Below, one piece after another: positions 57,940 to 64,000 of a DNA stretch of 64,000 bases. The notes below the pieces were generated by a model, which saw only the letters and a list, made by a program, of their open reading frames with translations, had not been told where the DNA came from and ran no database searches. A program made the position numbers and the translations under genes. The stretch covers positions 1 through 64,000 of the forward strand of contig JADGKB010000048.1 in assembly GCA_027604185.1 (NCBI GenBank). The letters are read 5' to 3'. Origin of the DNA: Boothiomyces macroporosus (taxonomy: Eukaryota > Chytridiomycota > Chytridiomycetes > Rhizophydiales > Terramycetaceae). Numbering within the stretch: the first letter of the stretch is position 1; every line of letters begins with the position of its first letter.

Positions 57940-58575
57940 ATGAAGTTCACTATAATCTTCTCAATTGCCCTCATCTTTGCTGCTCCAGCTCCAAAACCTG
58001 ATATTGAAGAAATGTTGTTGGCACATACTAATCCTCTCGAATTCGCTAATGTGCATACTATTGGGCTGTTAGATATGGATCTGTTGTTGGCTGCTCATAC
58101 TCCATCAAGTCCAAATCCACCAAACTCAATGGCTAGCGAACTGAATAAAGATGCTGGTAAGTTAGTCAATGGAATTTCTGCTGTTGAAGGCGGATCAAGT
58201 TCTGAATGCACATCTAGTTCTTGCTGTGATTCATCGTGTTCAACGCAAAAGCGTGCTGTCAATCTACAATCGTTGTTCAATGGGCCTCCAAAGAATGGGC
58301 AACTAAATGCAGCTGGTTTGGCTGCTGCCAATCGTGCCAAAAACATGTTGCAAGATATGGTAAAGAAGCATCCAAATAACCTAAAGTTGAAGGATGGTTT
58401 GACCCAAATGAATGACTTTTTAGCAAAGCAAAAGCACCAAGTCTGTAAAATAAAGCATTTTCAAAGAGATCTGTTGGAATTCTATCCATTATTCTTGCGA
58501 GTTGGTGCAAGCGATATCTTAATATATTCATTGGCCATTGTGCATAGGACCCTTGAAGGAGATTTCTCATACTGA
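57940..58575 (+). CDS. Secreted protein, tandem paralogue 1 (Cys-rich insert, KR site)
   Basis: Predicted 211 residues with an N-terminal signal peptide (MKFTIIFSIALIFAAPAP). It shares blocks with the gene at 59084: EEMLLAHTNPLEFANVHTI, LLLAAHTPSSPNPPNS, and after a dibasic KR the segment AVNLQSLFNGP..NGQLNAAGLAAANRA. The KR is a likely Kex2-type cleavage site releasing a C-terminal peptide. A Cys cluster (SSECTSSSCCDSSC) precedes it and is absent from the paralogue. The C-terminal 44 residues after KQKHQ have no counterpart and include GTCTGTAAAATAAAG, which looks like a lost stop followed by a poly(A) signal. Function unknown. Confidence 0.7.
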   Translation: MKFTIIFSIALIFAAPAPKPDIEEMLLAHTNPLEFANVHTIGLLDMDLLLAAHTPSSPNPPNSMASELNKDAGKLVNGISAVEGGSSSECTSSSCCDSSCSTQKRAVNLQSLFNGPPKNGQLNAAGLAAANRAKNMLQDMVKKHPNNLKLKDGLTQMNDFLAKQKHQVCKIKHFQRDLLEFYPLFLRVGASDILIYSLAIVHRTLEGDFSY

Positions 58576-59083
58576 TTTCATAGTATATCTATGACAAAGT
58601 ACTCATTACAAAAAATGACCACGAAAAGCCACCATATCCCTTTTCTTTCGCAATCTTTGACTGTCTTTATCAGATTTGTTCTTTCATTCTTTCATCACTT
58701 TTTGCGTTTCTCCAATCGCGATAATACCTCCAGGGCTCTATTGGGTTGTGGAAATTCAAAGGACCAAATTTCAACGGGTACTCGGAAAAAGTACAAAATC
58801 AACATGAACGCAAAAGTACAGCCTACCGTTTTGTAATCTGTGATAAAATATATCGGCTGTTGGCGCCTTTGCCAGAGAAAATGAATATCTCGTTTGATAC
58901 TGTCATTTTCAAAACTTGTTTCAATTGTCACCCCTCCCGTGAGCCATCACATCGCGACGTATAGGCTTTCAAAGGGATGCCTAATATGTACACTGGCTGA
59001 TTTTGGTAGGATATGATGAAGTCAGAAGCGGAGTTTTTCTGGCGAGCATAAATAGAGGGTCCAAATCTGTCAACCCATCAACA
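58576..59083. other. Spacer between the two secreted paralogues
   Basis: 508 bp. Short frames occur on both strands but none has a domain or convincing codon use. An ATAAATA core lies at 59048-59054. No gene is supported. Confidence 0.5.
59048..59054 (+). promoter_or_regulatory. TATA-like box of secreted gene 2
   Basis: ATAAATA 36 bp upstream of the ATG at 59084, in a position matching the TATAAATA of paralogue 1. Confidence 0.45.
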
Positions 59084-59587
59084 ATGAAATTCACTCTTGT
59101 CTTATCTGCTCTATCCTTTGTATTTACCGCTCCAGTTGCCAACCCAGATACTAAAGAAATTCTATTAGCACATACCAATGCTGGCGAATTCAAAAATGTA
59201 CACTCTATCCAAGGATTGACCGATAAAAATCTGTTCCTTGCTGCACACACACCAAATGCGCCAAACCCACCAAACTCTTTAGCTGCTCAACAAGCTGCAG
59301 GAGGTGCAGGTGCTGCTGCTGGCGGAGCCGCTGGAGGGGCAGCTGGTGGTCTAGGAGGTGGTCTTGGAAAGATTCTGGGAGGACTACTTGGAAAGCGTGC
59401 AGTTCAGTATGAAGATCTTTTTGACGGCCCAGTGGAAAATGGCCAGTTAAATGCTGCTGGTTTAGCCGCTGCTAACAGAGCTATGGGCATGCTGCAAAGT
59501 ATGGCTGCTCAAAACCCAGATGATGCAGATCTCCAGCAAGGTTTAACTGATTTGCAAGCAATGCTGGATAACCAAAATTCTCAATAA
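59084..59587 (+). CDS. Secreted protein, tandem paralogue 2 (Gly/Ala-rich linker, KR site)
   Basis: Predicted 167 residues with a signal peptide (MKFTLVLSALSFVFTAPVA). Conserved blocks with the upstream copy: ILLAHTNAGEFKNVHSI, LFLAAHTPNAPNPPNS, and after a KR site AVQYEDLFDGPVENGQLNAAGLAAANRA. Instead of the Cys cluster it carries a Gly/Ala-rich linker (GGAAGGAAGG type). The ATG follows a TATA-like box by 36 bp. The stop TAA lies inside AATAAA. The family was not recognised; candidate roles are secreted peptide hormone-like pheromone precursor, surface protein or host-interaction factor. Confidence 0.72.
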   Translation: MKFTLVLSALSFVFTAPVANPDTKEILLAHTNAGEFKNVHSIQGLTDKNLFLAAHTPNAPNPPNSLAAQQAAGGAGAAAGGAAGGAAGGLGGGLGKILGGLLGKRAVQYEDLFDGPVENGQLNAAGLAAANRAMGMLQSMAAQNPDDADLQQGLTDLQAMLDNQNSQ

Positions 59588-59708
59588 ATTGTATAATATG
59601 TTTAAACTCTTGCTACTTTGGAGATTCTTCCTGACACGCGATTCTAAGTTTCAGGTTGAACCCATTGTTCCCAGATGTTTATATTGGCGCAAGAAAGAAC
59701 AGCAATTC

Positions 59709-59975
59709 ATGTATGTTTGTACTGTGGTTGCTTCGTTCTTGATATTGCTACAACTAACAACAGGAAGGTTGGCAAATGTTCAAATACTGATGAAATGCAT
59801 ACCAAGAAGGCTACCACTAGCCCAACCAGCGTTATACCCAACCAAAGTCATTAGATGCGATACTGGACCAGCAGAAGTCGAAATGCAAGAACCAATTCAA
59901 GTGCCACTATCAAAAAAGTTTACGACAAAGAGCTACGAAGTGCTTGCTGCCATTACAGAAAAATCACTTTACTAA
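59709..59975 (+). CDS. Small putative secreted/membrane protein
   Basis: An 88-residue frame beginning MYVCTVVASFLILLQLTTG, which looks like a signal peptide or single helix. An upstream in-frame ATG at 59598 would extend it by 37 residues. A second reading frame through the same region, joined by a 25-nt intron (GTCATT...GGACCAG), is equally possible. The stop is in TAATAAA. Family unknown; coding status is uncertain. Confidence 0.3.
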   Translation: MYVCTVVASFLILLQLTTGRLANVQILMKCIPRRLPLAQPALYPTKVIRCDTGPAEVEMQEPIQVPLSKKFTTKSYEVLAAITEKSLY

Positions 59976-60084
59976 TAAAGAATTATCTCGATTAGTCTGT
60001 GTTATACGGGAAATTGTCTTGTGCCAGCTGCGTTCCCTTGAAATTCCAAATTGGTTTCGTGAAAAGTTTCACTGAAACACTAGA

Positions 60085-60786
60085 ATGATTGCGTTGTTAG
60101 TAAGCACCGTCGCTTCCCAATTAGTCCCTTCAACCTTGTCCCCAACAATTAGTGCAAAGTGCAATACTACATTGGGCTATCAAGGACAAATCCTCAACAG
60201 TGCTTGTTTCCCAAACTACAATGTAACCAATCCGCCAACGTCAACTGGAGACATTATTTCAGTGTATAAATCAAATATTCCTAGCATATGCTCTCCAAAC
60301 TGTGTTAAAGCTATCAATTACTTTCACTCTGCCGTAATGTATGCTTGTCAAGGCGAGCAAGCGTTTCAAAATTCCAATATCACCCTGCCAGATTTTGCAG
60401 TCATCAATTTGATTTCCACTGCTGCATCTTGCGTCCAAGACAGCAACAGCAATTACTGTGTCATTGATCAATTGAACATGGCCAGCTCATTTGGTGTTGA
60501 CATGTCTCAATCATTTGCCGTTGGTGCCTCTGTCGTTCAAAAAGCAATCACCACTGCCACTCTCAAGCAAGGTTTGATTTGCTCCAATTGCGCAAAGAAT
60601 CAATTGGCCGCAATCTCCAACTTGGATGGTGTTGTTGGTCCTTTCTATGACGCCGTCGTGCAATTGAACAATACCTTCAACAGCAACTGCACTGCATCCA
60701 ACTTGCAAAAAGATGCTGGCAGTTACGGAGACAAGGCGGTTTTGTCAATTGGTGCAGTCTTGCTCACACTTGCCATTGCAGTCTAA
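60085..60786 (+). CDS. Cys-rich secreted, probably GPI-anchored surface protein
   Basis: Predicted 233 residues. A short hydrophobic N-terminus (MIALLVSTVASQ) suits a signal peptide, and the C-terminus ends in a hydrophobic stretch (AVLSIGAVLLTLAIAV) preceded by a small-residue region (DAGSYGDK) typical of GPI attachment. Ten Cys occur, including ICSPNC and ICSNC pairs, plus several N-glycosylation sequons (NTT, NVT, NIT, NNT, NCT). Codons are enriched in C-ending forms, suggesting strong expression. No introns. The family is not recognised; similar Cys-rich GPI proteins are common in fungal cell walls. It is convergent with TSR2 with a 30-bp gap. Confidence 0.7.
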   Translation: MIALLVSTVASQLVPSTLSPTISAKCNTTLGYQGQILNSACFPNYNVTNPPTSTGDIISVYKSNIPSICSPNCVKAINYFHSAVMYACQGEQAFQNSNITLPDFAVINLISTAASCVQDSNSNYCVIDQLNMASSFGVDMSQSFAVGASVVQKAITTATLKQGLICSNCAKNQLAAISNLDGVVGPFYDAVVQLNNTFNSNCTASNLQKDAGSYGDKAVLSIGAVLLTLAIAV

Positions 60787-60816
60787 ATAGAAATATAAAT
60801 ACTTTATTTTCGAATT

Positions 60817-61347
60817 TCATTTTCTTCCCTTCTTTTTTCTAACTACTAATTCAAATCCGTCTTCATCAATAATCGGCTCTGGCTTTGTGTACACTGGAGT
60901 ATCCACTTGCATTTCAACATCCATATTTTCGTCATTTTCCATATCAGAATCAGAAGCCCCTTCATCAACAACTACCTTTGATACTACTTTCTTTCCACGC
61001 TTTAGCGCATCTCTCATGGATTGCAAAGATGTCAAATCCGAGTTTATGACAATTTCACCAAAGAGTTTCAGCAGGTGGACAGATACTTGATACGGAGAAT
61101 TATCTTCACAAAAACAATCCAACTGCTCTTCCATGAAACTTTCAAAGTTGTTTGATAGTTCGTCAGCATGAATTTGTCCATTATGTTCTTTGAAAAATTC
61201 CAAGGTTCCTTCCAGCAAGTCCTTTTGTGGAGTCTGTCCAGTGTATGGAGAGTTGTCGATTGCGATTTGAAGTGCTGTCCATTTGGTAAATACTATATCG
61301 ACTGCTTCTTGGAAGAGTGTCCACCTTTCACTAACAAGTAATGCCAT
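60817..61347 (-). CDS. TSR2: Tsr2-like pre-rRNA processing factor (Rps26 escort)
   Basis: Predicted 176 residues, intronless. The N-terminal half (FTKWTALQIAIDNSPYTG, LEGTLEFFKE, LDCFCEDNSPYQVSVHLLKLF) matches the Tsr2 domain, although the WGG tripeptide usually after TALQLAVENG is replaced here. The middle is acidic (DEGASDSDMENDENMD) and the C-terminus basic (VVRKKKGRK), as in yeast Tsr2. The protein chaperones ribosomal protein eS26 during 40S assembly. The start ATG 61347 follows a poly-A-rich leader. An AATAAA lies 12 nt after the stop. Confidence 0.8.
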   Translation of the reverse strand: MALLVSERWTLFQEAVDIVFTKWTALQIAIDNSPYTGQTPQKDLLEGTLEFFKEHNGQIHADELSNNFESFMEEQLDCFCEDNSPYQVSVHLLKLFGEIVINSDLTSLQSMRDALKRGKKVVSKVVVDEGASDSDMENDENMDVEMQVDTPVYTKPEPIIDEDGFELVVRKKKGRK

Positions 61348-61370
61348 TGAAAAAAAAAAGAAAAAAAGTG

Positions 61371-61551
61371 TAGTTTCATCAATGCCTCAATCCTATGGAA
61401 TATCTCTTTAAAAGAATTACTACTAGAACCAACCTTTGATGTACTGAATGACTTTGTGCTTGATGTAAATCAAATTATTGAAGGGGCAATGGATGTTGAC
61501 TGCCTCACCAATGCATTCGCTATTAAAGGCGGATATTTATTTGCTAATTAA
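61371..61551 (+). other. Possible small gene between TSR2 and eIF1A
   Basis: A frame (ASILWNISLKELLLEPTFDVLNDFVLDVNQ) is open to TAA at 61551, but no ATG lies in frame at its start. The only ATG (61382) is two bases out of frame, and no GT donor could correct it. A 19-nt intron at GTAAATC could lead into WMLTASPMHSLLKADIYLL and a later TGA. Coding status is unresolved. Confidence 0.2.
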
Positions 61552-61635
61552 TTTGAACTGGGATGATAATTCATCCAAACCCAAGTGAATAGTAATTATC
61601 GAGTCAGAGTGGCGCACAGAAAAAGTTTTCTAAAA

Positions 61636-62070
61636 ATGCCAAAGAACAAGGGAAAAGGAGGTAAAAATCACAAGAGAGGAAAGAACGACAGTGAAGGAGA
61701 CAAGAGAGAACTGGTATTCAAAGAAGATGGACAAGAATACGCTGTTGTTGAAAAGATGTTGGGTAACGGATGGTTAGCAGCTGCTTGTGCAGATGGTGAA
61801 AAGAGGATGGCACACATTAGAGGAGCATTCAGAAAGAAAGTCTGGATCAACGTCGGAGATGTTATATTATTGGGTCTAAGAGATTATCAAGAAGAGAAAG
61901 CTGATGTTATATTGAAATATACTCCGGACGAAGCCCGTCTATTAAAGAGTTACGGTGAATTGGCAGATAGCGTAAAGATTAATGAAAATGACGAAGGGGA
62001 AGGAGAAGAAGAAGGTAGCGTATTATTAACCATAGATGTTGATGTTGAATTTGATATCGATGACATTTAA
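61636..62070 (+). CDS. TIF11: Translation initiation factor eIF1A
   Basis: Scanning-promoting factor bound near the ribosomal A site. Intronless, 144 residues, typical length. [52 protein letters not shown] and [19 protein letters not shown] make the OB-fold domain with N-terminal basic tail. [28 protein letters not shown] and a C-terminal acidic tail ending DIDDI are conserved. [12 protein letters not shown] in place of LEAMCFDGVKRL-like sequence is a local divergence. The ATG follows TCTAAAA. Confidence 0.96.
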   Translation: MPKNKGKGGKNHKRGKNDSEGDKRELVFKEDGQEYAVVEKMLGNGWLAAACADGEKRMAHIRGAFRKKVWINVGDVILLGLRDYQEEKADVILKYTPDEARLLKSYGELADSVKINENDEGEGEEEGSVLLTIDVDVEFDIDDI

Positions 62071-62235
62071 AATGTTTTTAATAAACCAATTCTGTGAGCT
62101 TTTCTGTATTTACATCAGTGGTTTCAACGAGGGCTTTCAGAATAATTATGAACATCAGCAAAGGTGTCTACTCTAGTTCAGAGCAATTTATATGGTGTAT
62201 CCAATGGCACTCGCATTTTTCTTTGCCACTTGAAA

Positions 62236-63396
62236 ATGAATTTTTCAGCAGCACTATCTCAATATTACGGAGAATACTTGATTCTAACATTAATTGTACT
62301 CGCAGGATTGCCAATTACCGGTTTGTTGGGTGTAATTTTGAACTGGAAGCTGTCGCTGTCTTACAACCAGAAATCTGTCAGTAAAAAAGTACGAGGAAAG
62401 CACTGCTTGGTAACTGGTGCTTCCCAAGGGCTTGGAAAAGCCACTGCGATTGAATTGGTTAAAGCTGGGGCTCACGTAACCATTATTGCGAGAGGAAAGA
62501 AAGATCCAAAAACTGGCATATCCTCATTGGACTCTGTAGTAAAGGAATTGGAATTGTCCAAAGTAAACCCAGATCAAATTATTCAGTTCTTTGCAGTAGA
62601 CTTGACTGTATACGATAAAGTAGTAGAAATGTTTGAAAAGCTGTTTGAACAAGGACACAACCCAGAATTCTTGTTTTGCAATGCTGGATCAGCGACACCT
62701 GGATTATTCATTGACCAGTTACCGGTTCAAAACAAGGAAAAGTATGAAGAGGGCGAGCACGAATGGATGATGAAATCAAACTATTTCACTCATGTCAATG
62801 TAATCCGTGCATTGTTGCAAGTAGCTAGAAAGGGAGAATCAACTGAAGAAGATTCTATTTGCGGGATATCTTCAAAGATAGCAATTAAATTGCCAAAATC
62901 TATCATTTTGGTTGGTAGCGTTCTTTCCACTCTGTCTTTTGTTGGATTTTCTGCCTATTCGGCAAGGTATTCCCAATTAATGATAGTAAATATGCAATCA
63001 GAGGATTTGCAGATGCAATGAGAAGCGAAATGAAACCATTAGGAGTACACGTTGGCATTTACTACCCAGGTAATATGGCAACTCCAGGTTTTGAAATAGA
63101 AAATGAAACCAAGCCAAAGATCACTGCCAAGATTGAAGGTTCAAGTGAAACCGTTTCTGCAAAGAGTGCAGCAGAGTCATTACTAGCTGGGTTTGACCGC
63201 AACTTGTTTTATTACTCTAACGACTTGTTGGGTGAATTGGCACGCGTATCTGTTAACGGTGGTAATCCAAGACCCTATCCTGTTGTCGAAGTAATATTAT
63301 TTAACATAGATTTTGGCTACTCCTCTATTAGCTACCATTTTCACTGTTTGGGCTGCAATCACTGACATGGAAATCAAGTCATTCTACAAGAAATAA
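62236..63396 (+). CDS. TSC10: 3-ketodihydrosphingosine reductase (KDSR/Tsc10)
   Basis: ER short-chain dehydrogenase that reduces 3-ketosphinganine with NADPH in sphingolipid synthesis. Two introns (20 and 19 nt) removed gives 373 residues. An N-terminal helix (YLILTLIVLAGLPITGLLGVI) precedes the Rossmann motif TGASQGLGKA (60-69). FLFCNAGSATPG is the NAG motif, and YSASKYAIRGFADAMR contains the catalytic YxxxK (split by an intron). PGFEIENETKP is the KDSR-type segment after PGNMATPG. A C-terminal hydrophobic helix (ILATPLLATIFTVWAAI) follows. The stop TAA is inside AATAAA. UNC119 is convergent, 57 bp away. Confidence 0.94.
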
Positions 63397-63453
63397 ACGC
63401 TTGCAAATAACACTTGCAAATAATAGTTGAATTTCTTTATTACAGTACTGCTG

Positions 63454-64000
63454 TTACACGTAAGAGTAGCTAGCTTTGTTTTGCAGTACCAACTTGTTGT
63501 CTATAAAATAAAACGAATCCGAAACAACATTTCCATCTCTAATCATTTCATTTTCTACATTAAATACAAAAACTTGTATCTACATCCAATTCCGGCATAT
63601 CATAGACACTTTCCCATGTATTAACTGTATTCGGAATACAAAATCCAAAAGTAAAGTCGTACGATCTAAGCAGTTTATCTTTGAAATAGTGACGTTCAAT
63701 CATTCTCAAGCTCTTGATTTCTTTTGGTCCGACTGCAAACACCAGTCTTGTTAATCAATATTACTTTGTTTGGATTTCTTTGGCGTCAAGGAAATCTTGA
63801 GGGAATTGATAAGATATTACTCGTGCTTCAGTTTCATTTGTATCATTGTCTTCCCATTGGATAGCGTCTGGTCGTTTGACATGAAACAATGTCTGGTTTT
63901 TCGTCTTGTTTTTGATTTGGAATTCAATAAACTAGGATTAAATAAGAATACCAAGAATGATTTGTAGCCTATATCAGAGCAGATGAACTGGGTTAGTAAG
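63454..64000 (-). CDS. UNC119: UNC119 family lipid-binding trafficking protein (partial)
   Basis: Carrier for myristoylated cargo destined for cilia, normally released by ARL3. The C-terminal part is visible; the 5' end lies beyond position 64000. Introns of 20, 18 and 19 nt are removed. The exons read EFQIKNKTKNQTLFHVKRP, SYQFPQDFLDAKEIQTKL, SLRMIERHYFKDKLLRSYDF, TFGFCIPNTVNTWESVYDMP and DSFYFIDNKLVLQNKASYSY. These match the GMP-PDE-delta/UNC119 beta-sandwich with the conserved MIERHYF and FGFCIP motifs. Upstream, another intron end (ACTAACCCAG) is visible at about 63984-63993. Confidence 0.9.

Noticed and set aside
1..64000. CRISPR arrays, insertion sequences, transposons or prophage
   Set aside because: No regular spacer array, transposase or terminal repeats were seen; the content is eukaryotic nuclear.

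Overview
The window is nuclear DNA of a very compact, AT-rich eukaryote. The gene content points to an early-diverging, flagellated (zoosporic) lineage of the fungal branch, such as Rozellomycota/aphelid/chytrid-grade fungi. That placement is inference. In support, the pyrimidine multienzyme at 6037-12816 has the fungal Ura2 layout with a degenerate dihydroorotase domain. Rictor/Ste16, Fzo1, Rad26, Nuf2, Rfc5, Ecm29, Tsr2 and an OPT transporter are also present. Three genes belong to ciliary trafficking or the transition zone: an ARL6/BBS3-like GTPase, a TMEM17-type membrane protein and UNC119. Non-flagellated fungi lack such genes.

The most striking architectural feature is ultra-short spliceosomal introns. 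Reading across apparent frameshifts gives about 105 introns. Almost all are 18-24 nt (mode 19-21), start GT, end AG and carry a TAAC/TAAT/TGAC-like branch site 4-8 nt before the 3' end. After removing them every reconstructed gene stays in frame. A few 3' ends are not AG; the clearest is a GT-TG intron in RAD26. Genes are nearly abutting: convergent stop codons lie 3-35 bp apart, and two divergent start codons are 24 bp apart. In many genes the stop codon lies inside or beside an AATAAA hexamer, so 3' untranslated regions must be tiny.

Layout: 1-2.4 kb, two related bHLH factors flanking a four-helix membrane protein; 2.4-6 kb, Rictor (-); 6-12.8 kb, Ura2 (-); 13-14.6 kb, a small putative gene and an MFS transporter (-); 15-17.7 kb, mitofusin Fzo1 and ARL6-like (+); 17.7-18.9 kb, Rfc5 (-); 19-21.7 kb, a bacterial-type class II HMG-CoA reductase with a 430-residue extension (+); 21.7-24.1 kb, OPT transporter (-); 24.6-31.5 kb, ABCB transporter and Rad26 (+); 31.5-36.5 kb, a coiled-coil protein and Nuf2 (-); 36.9-46 kb, phytochelatin synthase, R3H protein, CSN6, an unknown, peroxiredoxin, a second MFS and a calponin-homology protein (+); 46-49.3 kb, a novel repetitive membrane protein (+); 49.3-55 kb, Ecm29 (-); 55.3-57.7 kb, TMEM17-like (+), ArsC-type reductase (-), Nup58/49 (+); 57.9-60.8 kb, a cluster of secreted/surface proteins including a tandem paralogous pair with KR processing sites (+); 60.8-64 kb, Tsr2 (-), eIF1A (+), 3-ketosphinganine reductase (+) and the 3' part of UNC119 (-, running off the window).

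The genes are mostly housekeeping functions with no operon logic. The unusual content is the class II HMG-CoA reductase, the ArsC reductase plus phytochelatin synthase (metal/arsenic handling), the repeat protein and the secreted pair. All gene models here come from manual reading; no search or RNA data were available.
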